Shown: positions 1 through 13,400 of the stretch, piece after piece
Layout: every line of letters begins with the position of its first letter
How positions within the stretch are numbered: the stretch's first letter is position 1
Assembly: GCA_020002185.1 (NCBI GenBank)
Contig: CM034543.1
Location: 29,368,572-29,432,571 of the forward strand
From: Paraescarpia echinospica
Lineage: Eukaryota; Annelida; Polychaeta; Sabellida; Siboglinidae
Length of the DNA stretch: 64,000 nucleotides
Reading direction: 5' to 3'
Notes under the pieces: model-generated
The model's input: only the letters and a program-made list of their open reading frames with translations
The model's database searches: none
Told to the model about the DNA's origin: nothing
Translations under genes and position numbers: made by a program

Positions 1-1542
1 AACTGGCATTCCCATTTAATACATCAACAATAAACAAAAGCGGTTCAGTGATAGTTGACCAACTGTTACTCTGCTATGACATTATATTTATAACACCATA
101 CATTGTACTCAACGAGTATGCATCCAAATATGAAATTACATGGGAGACAATTTAAACAGCTGGTCACTTACATGAAGACGGGTATACACCGCTGTAAGTC
201 TATGAACTGTAACCAATGAATGTCTCGTGATGTGTGAATGTCTACGTTCGCATTGCCATCGGTCGCGTTCGACGAGATGTCAGGACGAAGTCGAAAGTCG
301 CTCGCCGTTCGGCGAACGAATTCACGTATATAAAAGCAGGCGACTCCGGCGATCAAATAGACGGTAGATTTGCCTTGTCGATCCCACGCGAATCACCAGG
401 CGACAACACGGAAACGATATCACGACATCGGCGATGTCTAGGTCTGTCACGGAATCGGTGTTATGACAGCTAGCAGATGAAACGGTGGTGGCCTTGCATT
501 CGAAGATCACATCAAAACGGAACTGCAGTCGGTTATCGCTCAGTCTTCTTCAATGCGTGAGAAGTGCAGCGTCTCACAACTAATCAGTACTGTTGAAATC
601 GTAGAAGTATTTACTACAGGCGTTGGGCGGACACACGTTTCAGCCCAATTCCTGGAGACGAGAGTGCAACACTTTCTTCTGCTCAAATGTTCGTCTGGCC
701 ACGAATGGCCGTCCGGCCCTTATATAACTTGACGACGGGAGTTAGTCTGACCAATTACAACACTTAATACAAATTAAAGTCGCTTCAAAAACTGACTCCC
801 GAAACCATTCACACTTCGAAGCAATCCATTCAACTCGCTGAGTTTAAAATAGATTTTGCGAGCTAAACGTATGGGTATATAAGAGCTCATTCAGTCTTTA
901 ACTTACGTGAATTACTTACATAATTAATATCACTGGATTCCCTGTATCGATCCGGATACCACAATATTCATCGTACATTCCAACTCTCATGAATTAATCC
1001 ATAATTTTAATAAAACACGCACTCTATTCATAAGCTCCGTGTGACCCTAGTGTTTTTCACACCTACATTTCTGTAAACAACTTTTATAAGTTCATAATAT
1101 AATCTTTTTATAACCACAACATAAGTAGTTTGACTGGTCATCATATTACCAGTCATGTTAAATAATTTCTACAGGTACCAAATTTGATCAACCTAACTGT
1201 AGAATTAGTGGTGTACACTACAAATGAAATAAATTAAATCTGACTCGTCGGCAGTTAAAACGTTACACGCCTTAATCGCAATGAGGGCACCAGCATATAC
1301 CTCCGCGACAATACATACCAGAGATGGCAGCACCATCCCATCAACCATACTTGTATACAAAACCACTGTTCTAAAGCCTGATTAAATTCTACACAAACCA
1401 CTTTGTGACAGCCAGCGTATGAAATGGTGGAACGCATTATCAAGTGACGCACAATTTGTGCATTAATGAATCTTTACGAAACTGGATGAAAAATGAAGTG
1501 AGACAATTAACGATTGTACCCGTTACCGTTTTTAATATTTAA
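1..1542. other. Non-coding sequence, probably intron of the leishmanolysin-like gene
   Basis: No convincing exon, transposon or RNA gene is visible here. I looked on the minus strand for the next exon of the metalloprotease gene (a Trp-Tyr start completing the split Gly codon of the exon at 4332-4408) and did not find it, so that exon probably lies beyond position 1. TATA-like strings occur near 327, 719 and 873 but are not tied to any reading frame. Confidence 0.4.
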
Positions 1543-1547
1543 TTAAC

Positions 1548-3480
1548 CAGCGTTCCAAATAGCACTTGTCCGTTTGTCCGGGACAAGTGATTTTTGGCCC
1601 GGACAAGTAAAATTACTATACATGGTTATCCGGTGGACAAGTGAAAATTTACAGTAAATAGTGATGCATGTACCATTGCAAAATGTTTATTTGAGGAAAT
1701 TCAAACGTAAATGAAGTTCGCTAGCAATCGCATGTGTTGCAATTTTGTTGATGTGTCGGCATCTTGTCGTTCCGCCACCAGTGTGTTGTACGTCAGTGTT
1801 CGACTGATTTTAGTGCCTGCGTTAACAGGGTCATCCGCTGAGCGCTCCGACCTAGCTCTGTCATACGTGCAGGACAGATTCTGCATCAGCCATCGTTGAC
1901 CGAGGCTGTATTTCACACAATCGTAAATCGTTCAGTTTGGCCGACGTACAACTTGCTTCCACGCACGGATCATATTTGATGAACTTTGGAAACAGTAGAC
2001 TTTGTATCGCTACCTGTTATTTGAATAAGTATATACATAGTTTTACCCAGTATTACGCCTGACCCATGCGGACTCGGCAGTCTTCCAAGACCAAGTCATC
2101 GAATGTTAGCCGATCCAGAAAATTTTTTAAACTTATAACTGGCTCTCCGGTAAATCTATAGTGCTGGTTGATAAACGGAATATTAATGACATTTCATAAG
2201 TGTTGTTGTATCTATTTTATGTAACATTTATATTGATAATAAATTACGAGTTTTTGAAACCGAATTATGCAAGACGCGCGGCCGGGGACGGGGCGCCAAC
2301 CGCCGTTGACATGTCGGCTTCCGCCAACTACGGCGGTCTGCGCGCGGCAGCAACGTGACGACGTAACTAAATCTATAAATTATATTCCGCCTGGTAAATG
2401 TAATTCGGACACCGTTAAAACTGTTTACGCAATGCAACAAGTCAACAACAGATATGGTAGAATATGGCCAGAATAACCTTCTGACAGTTATTTATTACTC
2501 ACCAAATTATTGGATGAGTTATAACATGCAAATATTTACAAACAAATGCAGGCCATTTGAGGTCTTAAACATTGCCCCATTTACTTAGCCTATACATTCT
2601 AAATAAAGGCCCAAATTATAAAGCATTACATTAAAATAGTGGTAGATAATACATAAAAACCTCAAAAAGATGTCACAAATTATATTCCGCCTAGTAAATG
2701 TAATTCGGGCACCGTTAAAACTGTTTTATCATCATTGAAATGGTAATATAACATTTAGGAAACTGATGCGTTTGTTTGCTGATGATCAATTGAATATCAT
2801 CTTCGTTTGTAAAATACAGAACTATGTTAATATTGAAGTTCATAGAGGTTGAACAAAGACATTCTCATATTAGGTCTATATAGTTTATTATGATTTTTTT
2901 ACATCTCCTGGCTTTGCATTAGTCGTGTTCCTGGTTGAGTGTCATCTTCAATGACAAACTGATGCAACAATTTTACAGCAGTGTTATATGTTATATATAT
3001 ATATATATAAAATATATATACCATATTAAACATAAACAGTTTTTGTAACATTATAAAACAAAAATAGCAAGGAAAACAATTGTCTAATTCCTATTATCGT
3101 AATAATTATTTGTTATTAATAAAAGCGTCCATATCAGCATCACTACAATATTGGTATACATCATGTAACGTGTCTACTTTTAATATTCGTGATTATTAAT
3201 AATGGACCGGAAAATAGTTGCAAATATAATTTTGCAATTTCAAAATTTGCAGATTAAATCAAATTGTGTCGTTGCTCACAAGTCACTCAGATGTACATGC
3301 AACAAAACAGCAGGAACATTGTGTTGTTGTGATAAAAATACGACAAACTTTTACGTTTTTTCCGCAGCTTCGATTCCCCTTGACAACCACTCGGACAAGT
3401 TAAAATTTTGGCGGACAAGTAGATTTCAAAACTTACTTGTCCGGCGGACAAGTAAATATTCTGGCTTATTTCTATCGCTG
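1548..3480 (+). mobile_element. hAT-like non-autonomous DNA transposon, copy 1
   Basis: The left end begins CAGCGTTCCAAATAGC and the right end, read inward, begins CAGCGATAGAAATAAGCC, so the termini are short inverted repeats. The flanks are a 5-bp direct repeat, TTAAC (1543-1547 and 3481-3485), which looks like a target-site duplication. Just inside both ends is an array of the 8-mer ACTTGTCC or its complement: 1564, 1581, 1601 and 1635 on the left; 3393, 3413, 3435 and 3446 on the right. Two of these pairs form short palindromes. The interior has no transposase, a (TA)n tract near 2995 and a few short chance ORFs. The CAGCG terminus is hAT-like, but hAT usually makes 8-bp duplications, so the superfamily call is tentative. 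Two related copies start at 8265 and 13530. Confidence 0.75.
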
Positions 3481-3485
3481 TTAAC

Positions 3486-3981
3486 GTTCACGCTGCATGT
3501 AGCAACTGATTTAAATATTCAGTTGATCATGTCCAGGTTATTATTTTAGCCAGTAGGGGGCAGCCAAAAACTTGCGAATTACTTAGGAAGCATTTTAGCT
3601 AAAGAATATCTAAATCGTTCGAGAATACCAATTTATAAAATGTTGTAACGGAGATGTTTTGTTCGACGTTTTTGGTTGAATGCTGCCATATGCGCAGCAA
3701 ATTCTACTGCAACACCGGGCCGATACCGTTGCGTAGGCTAGTGGCAGTGAGTGAGTGACCAGTGCGCGGTTGAGGAAAATCTCAGATCGACAGAGGGAGT
3801 CGGGCAGACGGTGCCGGGCGGGCGATATGACTTGACCAACTGTTTATTTTTTAATACATCACAGTAATAATAAACATATATATATATATAGTGCTTAATT
3901 CCTATCAGTCAATGTGTTGACATATTGCCACACCTTTACCATGTGTCGGTTGTACTGGTCTTAACTCCGGCACTAAGATGC
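3486..3981. other. Intron sequence, nothing recognised
   Basis: Unique-looking sequence with a GC-rich stretch near 3710-3830 and a short (TA)n near 3880. No reading frame, splice-like exon or repeat could be supported on either strand. Confidence 0.3.
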
Positions 3982-4065
3982 CTGTCCCTCTGATGAGCGG
4001 ACACCTGCCATGTCGGGACACTTATGCTTGGATACAGATGTGTCCGCTGAAGAGAGGGACTACTG
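3982..4065. mobile_element. Decayed pogo/Tigger-like MITE hairpin
   Basis: The right end, read inward, is CAGTAGTCCCTCTCTTCAGC followed by GGACA, and it is followed outward by TA, as expected for a Tc1/mariner-pogo terminus. The left arm (GTCCCTCTGATGAGCGGACA, from about 3983) is its inverted counterpart with four central mismatches, so the segment folds into a hairpin. The left terminal CAGTAG is lost. It sits in the intron downstream of the exon at 4332-4408. Confidence 0.45.
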
Positions 4066-4331
4066 TACATTATGACATTGAGCAAAAACCATTCGTTTAT
4101 ACATTGGTGAACTGATCACCACTCAATTCTCTCATGTAGGAGAAAGACCCTCCGGTAAAGGATAACGTAACAAAATCACGTAATATATATCTTTTTTCCT
4201 CTGAAATTTGTCGCCAACTGAACAGACAGAAAGCACATAGAAGTCAATGGACCTTGGCGACTCTGAGGAGATGCACTTAGAATGACCCAAAGTTAGCCTA
4301 TTTGTATACAGATGTGCAGTAGAGTTCCTAC

Positions 4332-4408
4332 CCAGTATCCTGCAGGAGTGCGAGCGTCACACGGGAAAGGACTGGATTCTGAGTTAATGTACCCGTCAGT
4401 GCTTCATT
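4332..4408 (-). CDS. LMLN: LMLN exon 10: Met-turn region
   Basis: Acceptor GTGTTTCAG precedes AAT GAA GCA CTG, and the exon ends in ACT GG with donor GTAGGA. It encodes [10 protein letters not shown] then [15 protein letters not shown] plus a split Gly codon (77 bp, phase 0 in, phase 2 out). In animal homologues this segment reads NEAMTG...LSRITLALMEDTGW. The Met of NEAMTG is the Met-turn residue under the zinc site; here it is CTG, Leu. The following exon is not in the window. Confidence 0.88.
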
Positions 4409-7400
4409 CTGAAACACCACACACCAATTCCAGTGTTATAAACACACTCTGTAGAGTAAAGGTAAGTTATGTTATGTTATATAGCACAGAATCCAATCCT
4501 TAAAACTGCTTAAAGCACTACACTTTACCCTCTGGCAAACCTGTTCAATCGATCACCATCTCGACTTCTGTAGGAAGCATCCAGCCACGTTGCAATGACT
4601 GTGCGAAGACTATTTGTACACAAATACACACCTGTGTCTATAGCCAGGAACTCATTCATACAGCTGAGTGAACTAGAGTGAACAAACTTGCCTAAGTTTC
4701 GAAATGGCAGCGAGATGAAAGATACCTCAAAAACCCTCTTTTCCCAGTGTGCGCCCTGTGTGCCTGATCCACCCTGATCCTCCAGCTCGCCACCTTCCAG
4801 AGAGTCACACCCAAAGTGTCTGCGCACCTCCCTCTACAACGTGACATCTTTAGCAAGTCATATTTTGGTAATAAACTGACGTATTTGTCACATACTTGGC
4901 TAGTTACGACAGGGATTAGTTCTTCAGATATAGTAAAAAATTATATTTGAATTACATAAAAAATTATTTCTTTATTTGCATTCATGCAACTCGAGTAAAT
5001 CACGATTCATTCACAGCACCATAGCAGGCACGTATTGGCATTACCGGGTAATCTGGCCTTGAGAGGATTAATGAACTTGAAAAATCACCTTTACGCAGTT
5101 TAGGCTGGAAAGGGTGCTTTACAAATATTTTTGATTGATTTGACGGATTAATTGGCTGAACTTACCACGACAGATGGTGTGACTATCATCGTGACTTTCT
5201 TCCACCCCGGTCGATCAAACTGTTGGGTGATGTTTGAACTCCATTTTGATTTACCTCTGCAAAGACATCAATATTCAACTTCCAACATCGCCATTAGTTG
5301 GTCTGGCGGCAACCTTAGCTAACAACAAAACAAATTCCAAATTATCAACAAACACGGCTTTAAACAGATGTGCACATTCACATGCGCGCGCATGTGTGCA
5401 TGTAACAAGAGCGTATGCCCGTGTGCTTACTTCTGTAAATGTGACGGTACATTTTAGCAGTATGGTGTTATCAGCACCATCTTAAAGGGCACCATCTTAG
5501 TTTTACTATGTTATCAGTGTCTTCAGTGCAAGTCCATGTGTTGTGAAGTTGGTATCAGTGTCTTCAGTGCAAGTCCATGTGTTGTGAAGTTGGTATCAGT
5601 GTCTTCAGTGCAAGACGATGTGTTGTGAAGTTGGTATCAGTGTCTTCAGTGCAAGTCCATGTGTTGTGAAGTTGGTATCAGTGTCTTCAGTGCAAGTCCA
5701 TGTGTTGTGAAGTTGGTATCAGTGTCTTCAGTGCAAGACCATGTGTTGTGAAGTTGGTATCAGTGTCTTCAGTGCAAGTCCATGTGTTGTGAAGTTGGTA
5801 TCAGTGTCTTCAGTGCAAGTACATGTGTTGTGAAGTTGGTATCAGTGTCTTCAGTGCAAGTCCATGTGTTGTGAAGTTGGTATCAGTGTCTTCAGTGCGA
5901 GTCCATGTGTTGTGAAGTTGGTATCAGTGTCTTCAGTGCGAGTCCATGTGTTGTGAAGTTGGTATCAGTGTCTTCAGTGCAAGTCCATGTGTTGTGAAGT
6001 TGATATCAGTGTCTTCAGTGCAAGTCCATGTGTTGTGAAGTTGGTATCAGTGTCTTCAGTGCAAGTCCATGTGTTGTGAAGTTGGTATCAGTGTCTTCAG
6101 TGCAAGTCCATGTGTTGTGAAGTTGGTATCAGTGTCTTCAGTGCAAGTCCATGTGTTGTGAAGTTGGTATCAGTGTCTTCAGTGCAAGTCCATGTGTTGT
6201 GAAGTTGGTATCAGTGTCTTCAGTGCAAGTCCATGTGTTGTGAAGTTGGTATCAGTGTCTTCAGTGCAAGTCAATGTGTTGTGAAGTTGGTATCAGTGTC
6301 TTCAGTGCAAGTCCATGTGTTGTGAAGTTGGTATCAGTGTCTTCAGTGCAAGTCCATGTGTTGTGAAGTTGGTATCAGTGTCTTCAGTGCAAGTCAATGT
6401 GTTGTGAAGTTGTTATCAGTTACTTCAGTGCAAGTCCATGTGTTGTGAAGTTGGTATCAGTGTCTTCAGTGCAAGTCCATGTGTTGTGAAGTTGGTATCA
6501 GTGTCTTCAGTGCAAGTCCATGTGTTGTGAAGTTGGTATCAGTGTCTTCAGTGCAAGTCAATGTGTTGTGAAGTTGGTATCAGTGTCTTCAGTGCAAGTC
6601 AATGTGTTGTGAAGTTGGTATCAGTGTCTTCAGTGCAAGTCCATGTGTTGTGAAGTTGGTATCAGTGTCTTCAGTGCAAGTCCATGTGTTGTGAAGTTGG
6701 TATCAGTGTCTTCAGTGCAAGTCCATGTGTTGTGAAGTTGGTATCAGTGTCTTCAGTGCAAGTCCCTGTGTTGTGAAGTTGTGAGTGCTTGAACTAACCC
6801 ACCCGAAGAATTCAAGTTTTGAAACAAACAAGATAAAACTATTTTAATTTTATTTATTATTTATTCATTTTATTAACAAAAACAGTTTTCAATAATAATT
6901 CCAAATTCCATTATTAAAACTGATATTAAATGTTTTTCTAAAAATGCAAAAAAATAAATCGATGCTTTCCCTACAAATATACTTTGGATTTTCCTTAGTT
7001 TTGTGAAATGTGTCTATGGTCTGAAATATCGCAGCCTGTCATAAATACTAATCTCTATCAAGCTGATAAAAGAACATTATGTTATATTTTGCAAACTTCC
7101 ATCCACCCATGGATTGACAAACCAAGGGCAGCAGTTATCATTATTTACCGTATTTTTATTTTAAAATCATTCCCGCTTAATTTCTGCTGTTACCAATCTT
7201 AATCACGGTATGCCAATAAATAACAATAATAATTACTTACTTACTTATGCCCATCATCCTTCCTGGGACATATGCCGTCAAAAACAGCTCTCCAGAGTCC
7301 TCTGTCCTCAGTTCTTGTTTCAAGCTGCATTCAAGTGTGTCCTGTTTTCTTGGTGTCTGCCTGGAGGTCCCTTCGCCACATGTTCTTTGGGGGGCCTCTT

Positions 7401-10400
7401 TTTATCCTGCCTTGTGGGTTCCATGTCAGAGCCTGTATGGTGATATTTGATGCTGGTTTCCGGAGCGTGTGACCATCACCACCGTCTTCTTCTTATTTCA
7501 TCTTCGGCAGACAGTTGGTGTGTCCTCCTCCACACATCAATGTTGCTGATGAAGTCTGGCCGGCGGATCTGGAGGGCTCTTCTTAGACAGTTGTTGATAA
7601 AAGTCTGTACTTTCTTGACAATGGTGTTGGTTGTCCTCCATGTCTCTGCTCCATACAGTAGGACTGACTTCGCGTTGGAGTTAAGCAGTTGGATCTTCGT
7701 GTGTAATGACAACACTTTGGAGCTCCAGATGTAATTGAGCTGTCTAAATGCTCCTCTCACCTTGCCAATCCTTGCTCTAACATCCGCGTCTGTGCCACTC
7801 GGCTTGTCAATGACGCTACCCAGGTATGTGAAGGCCTCTACCTCTTCAAGTGCACTTCCTTCCAGTGTGACTGACTCAGTGCTGACTGTACTAACCTTGA
7901 GGACATTTGTCTTTCCTTTATGTATGTTGAGGCCCACTTGTGAGGAGATGGCTGCCAGTTCAGTGGTCTTCTCCTGCATCTGCTGGTGGCTGTGGGACAA
8001 CAGTGCCAGATCGTCGGCAAAGTCCAAGTCCTTCAGTTGCGTTCACAGTATCCACTGGATTCCATTTCTTCTCTGTGTTGTGCCTGTCTTCAGTATCCAA
8101 TCGATGGCCAGGAGAGAGAGGAGCGGGGACAGCAGGCAGCCTTGTCTAACTCTGGTCTTCACTTCGAAACAGGCCGTTAGCTGTCCTCCATGGATTAATC
8201 TGCAGCCTGTTCCTTCATAACTGTTCTAAATCAGGTTGACCAGTTTATTTATTATATTCATTAGCAGCGTTCGAAATAGCACTTGTCCGTTTGTCCGGGA
8301 CAAGTGATTTTTGGCCCGGACAAGTAAACTGACTCTACTTGGTTATCCGGTGGACAAGTGAAAATTTACATTAAATAGTGACACGTGCAACATTGCAAAC
8401 TTTTTATTTGAGGAAATTCAAACGTAAATGAAGTTCGCTAGCAATCGCGCGCGTTCCAATTTTGTTAGTGTATTGGCATCTTGCCGTTCTGCCGCCAGTG
8501 TGTTGTATGTCAGTGTTCAACCGAGTTTAATGCCTGTGTTAACAGGGTCATCCGCTGAGCGCACCGACCTAGCTCTGTCATATGCGTAGGACAGACTCTG
8601 CATCAGCCATCGTTGACCAAGGTTGCTTCCACTCTCGGATCATATTTGATGAACTTTGGAAATATACAGTTTGTATCGCTACCTATTATTTGAATAATTA
8701 TATAGTTTTAACCATTATTAGGCCTAACCCACGCGGACTCGGCAGTCTTCCAAGTCATCGAACGTTAGCCGATCTAGATCGGTGACAATTTTCAAAACTT
8801 GTAACTGGCTCTCCGGTAAATCTATGGTGCTGGTTGATAAACGGAATATTACTGAAATTTCAGAAGTGTTGTTGTATCTATGTAAAATTTGTAGAATTAA
8901 GCAAGACGCTCGGCCGGGGACGGGGCGCCAACCGTCGTTGACATGTCAGCTTCCGCCAACTACGGCGGTCTACACGCGGCAGCAACGTTACGACTATATA
9001 TAAATTATATTCCGCCTGGTAAATGTAATTCGGGCACCGTTAAAACTGTTTTATCATCATTGAAATGGTAATATCACATTTAGGAAAACATGCGTTTGTT
9101 TGCTGATGATCAATTGAACATTATCGTTTGTAAAAAAAAAACTTTGTTAATATTGAAGTTCATAGAGGTTTAACAAAATATTATCAGATTATATAGTTTA
9201 TTATGATTTTTGTGACAACATTTCCTGGCTTTGTATTGGTCGTGTTCTAGGTTGAGTGGCATTTTCAATGACAAACTGATGGCAACATTTCACAGCAACG
9301 TTATATGTTATATATATACATATAATAATATATATATATATATATATATACCATATTAAACATAAACAGTTTTTACAACATTATAACAAATAGCAAGGAA
9401 AACAATTGTCTCATTCCTATCACAGTAATAATTATTTGTTATTAATAAAAGCGTTCATATCAGCATCACTAAAATATTGGTATACATCATGTAACGTGTC
9501 TACTTTTAATATTTGTGATGGATAATGGACCGGAAAATAGTTGCAAATATAATTTTGCAATTTCAAAATTTCAAATTGTGTCTTTGATCACAAGTCACTC
9601 AGATGTACATGCAACGAAACAGCAGGAACATTGTGTTGTTGTCATAAAAATAAGACAGACTTTTTACATTTTTTCCGAAGCTTCGATTCCCTTTCACAAC
9701 CACTCGGACAAGTTAAAATTTTGGCGGACAAGTAGATTTCAAAACTTACTTGTCCGGCGAACAAGTAAATATTCTGGCTTATTTCTATCGCTGATTAGTT
9801 ATTATTAACAATAATAAATAATGAACAATAATAATAAATGTTATTTATATTGCACCATATCTCCCTCCGCGTATAAAAACCTGTCCAAAGGCGCTTAAAA
9901 TACATTGTTAAAACATGATCACTACAATACAATAATTATTTTATGTATATAAAAAGGGTATAATAAAATAAGAACCTAATGCAAAATTTAAATTTATAAC
10001 ATTTGTAAATAAATAACATATATATCATGAAGTATCGGCTAAATATTAACTAGACTTAACTATCTAAAATTAAACTGTTTGCTGCTTAAAAATCAATCAA
10101 TAAAATAAAATAAATAAATAGGTAAAATGCAGTATAAAATAAACCATGTAGTGACATTAGAATGAAAATATTTTATAAGTAACCGTGAAATGCTTTCTTA
10201 AAAAGATGTGTCTTTAGCCGAGACTTAAAAAGTTCGAGAGTCAGCATCATGGATATACAATGGCAGACCGTTCCAAAGGTGCGGTGTCATCATGGAGAAA
10301 CTCTGTCGACCGTAGCGTTCCATGTCGTAGTGTGGCACAGTTAGTAGATTGTAAACTGAACATAAAGCCAAAACAACATCCTCTGTAGACAGTTGTTCGC

Positions 10401-13400
10401 CACTAACCGTTGTCACGTTTCTCTGACAGGGAGAAGAGCCTAAATTGCAAGCATGATAGTTTGCTTACAGTACGAAATGGTTGAGGAGGGTCGAGTGGTT
10501 GAAGGAAGCAAATGAACTTATGGACCTCGGCACCTGGGAGGGGATGCACTTAGACTGCGTCCATGGTAGTGGATTAATGTTGAGATTGTTCACCATAGCT
10601 ATGATGTATAATGTAACTTACGCTATGACCGGGGGATGTCCATTAGCCTCACGCGCAGTTGTTGGATTGCCATCTTTGTCACGGAAGAATGCATACAAAC
10701 TGTCTGAGAAACCCTGTCAACAAACAACTTATTTATAGACTTACAAGATTATATAGATTTATAGCCAAGTCGATGCGATTGTTTTTTCCAGGAAGGCAAC
10801 TAAAATACAGTGGAACCGCACTATTAAGGTCACCTTGGGACTGACCACGATTGACCTTAACAGTGAGGTGACCACATCAGCATGATTATTTTTCCTATAT
10901 TCTTTACTATTACTAAAATAATTTGGGACTATCCCAGGGGACCGAATTACCGAGGTGACCTTAAGGCGAGGGTCCACTGTATGTCATATCAAAATTGTAT
11001 TGCTAGCTAAAATATGTATCAAATATGAATCAGATAGAAATTGTGTTAAATTTGGGCTGGAATATAATCTGGCATCCTGTTAAGACTTGCGTTTAAAAAA
11101 ATACCTTTACTGTCAAATAAGTTCTTGATTGTGGTTAATTTATATACTTCTGATGTTTCTCTACGGAACCTTTAAACATCAACTTGTATATTTGTGTTTG
11201 CATTTTAACTTCCTCTGTCAGATTACATCCTATGACAACATGTGATACTTGACTAGCCAAGACAACTGTGACCTATTTACTCAAGCCAATCCCCACTTGC
11301 ATTTTGATGAAAAGCCACATGTTCTGCATTTTCATCATCATGAAAATGTTCATCAAGTTGGAAGTATAATTTAGTACTTAATACACAACTATGACGTTCA
11401 AACTCATTTTGACGTTTCGCCCACCATCTTCATGAAAATGTTCATCAAGTTGGAAGTACAATTTAGTAAGTAATACACAACTATGACGTTCAAACTCATT
11501 TTGATGTTTCAACCACCATCTTCATGAAAATGTTCATCAAGTTGGAAGTACAATTTAGTACTTAATACACAACTATGACATTCAAACTCATTGTGATGTT
11601 TCGACCACCATCAGCAGTCTTCTTCTGGAACTGTTTTCATTAACAAATCAATACTAAAGTCCTCATCTGTTGTAGAATTGGAACAGACTACAATTCTTCG
11701 ACTCAGTCATAGTCTAAACGTCTCACGGAGCTGTTTCCTCAAGCAGTTTAGTATCGTAGGATATAATTGGACAGTAAGTAATCGGAACAAATTTGCTCAT
11801 ACAGACGGGTATTTAGTTCAAAGGGAGGTTTTCCATCTGTTTTTATTGTACAATCAGTTGTACAGTATAAACCCTGTGTATACTAACATACTAACTGCTC
11901 AAATGTTTTAATAAAGCAGACACAACTTTTTAATTTAATGTTTATAAAAATCACTGAGCTGTCACTCAAATTCGGGTAATTCTGAGGAAGGTCGTGACCC
12001 AACGAGGACGAAGCGTCTAATGTCACTATGGCCTTCGAAAGTGGCACGTTGCCATGTAAAACCCTGTTTCCTCGTGACATTTAAATTTCAACATCAAGCA
12101 AAGGTTCACTAAAGTGCATTTGGGCAGTCAGTATGTTATCAGTAATAGTAGATATAGTTTATTACCGTAAACATGATTTTTACAATAAAACCAGACAGGA
12201 AGACTCTCTGTAATTGTCCTTGGATCAAGTGCAGCTTCACCCGTCTACCAAAGATGGAAAGGACACAGGGTCTACATACCAGGGCATGGATGATTTCATG
12301 CTTCACAGAAGCTATGGCTCCATGTCGAAGGTGCATGGCATTGCCCAAGGCAGAGCTTTGGGGGCAGAAGTTAACATACCCAGCCACTGGTCTAAAACAG
12401 AACAAGAAACTTTACATCTGTAGCATTTCTGCTATTTTGTACACAACCCTGGCCAGCCTACAATAGTATTCCAATCTATACTCTTATTGTAATTCCAGGA
12501 AATTACCATCACATACTATTTACTGTTATTTAGGTCTATATTCTTATTTTTATTTTGAGAATTTTCTGCCCTATACCGGGCTTGTACTCTTATTAGAATT
12601 TGGAGAAATATCTGCCCTATACTGTTATTCCGACCTATACACTTATTTGGAATGCAATATAGTACTTTAAAATCAACTGAAACTATAGCCACCTTTTGCA
12701 AAAAAACTAGACTTCTGTTTTGAAATTGCATTCCAACCCTAAATTTTGAGCGGTTCTTTGCTCTAATATGATGACTCTTGTGTATTCCTTTTCATGATTT
12801 TGCCCGAGTCTTGTTTTGCTGCACCTCTGAGCTCAGTTTCCTGAGGATACAGGCACCACAGTAGTTCACTGTTATTGTTTTTATTAGTGTGGGTATGAGT
12901 ACTCTTGTGTGCCAAATAATAGTATAGTGCCAAATAACAGTAGAGTATGGCAAATCGGTCAAATTTAATAATAGTATAGTGCCAAATAACAGTAGAGTAT
13001 GGCAAATCGGTCAAATTTAATAATAGTATAGTGCCAAATAACAGTAGAGTATGGCAAATCGGTCAAATTTAATAATAGTATAGTGCCAAATAACAGTAGA
13101 GTATGGCAAATCGGTCAAATTTAATAATAGTATACTGCCAAATAACAGTAGAGTATGGCAAATCGGTCAAATTTAATAATAGTATACTGCCAAATAACAG
13201 TAGAGTATGGCAAATCGGTCAAATTTAATAATAGTATACTTCCAAATAACAGTAGAGTATGGCAAATCGGTCAAATTTAATAATAGTAAACTGCCAAATA
13301 GCAGTAGAGTATGGCAAATCGGTCAAATTTAATAAAAGTATAGTGCCAAATAACAGTAGAGTATGGCAAATCGGTCAAATTTAATAATAGTATACTGCCA

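Noticed and set aside
5510..6780. CRISPR-like appearance of regularly repeated 41-bp units
   Set aside because: There are no unique spacers: the units are directly adjacent, and the context is a eukaryotic intron.
11970..12015. Hammerhead-ribozyme-like string CTGAGGA...GACGAAGCGTC
   Set aside because: It has a CTGANGA box, but the second core box is GAAG rather than GAAA and stem II would need a two-base offset, so the catalytic fold is not supported.
12139..12466. Overlapping plus-strand ORFs at the zinc-helix exon
   Set aside because: They are antisense shadows of LMLN exon 6.
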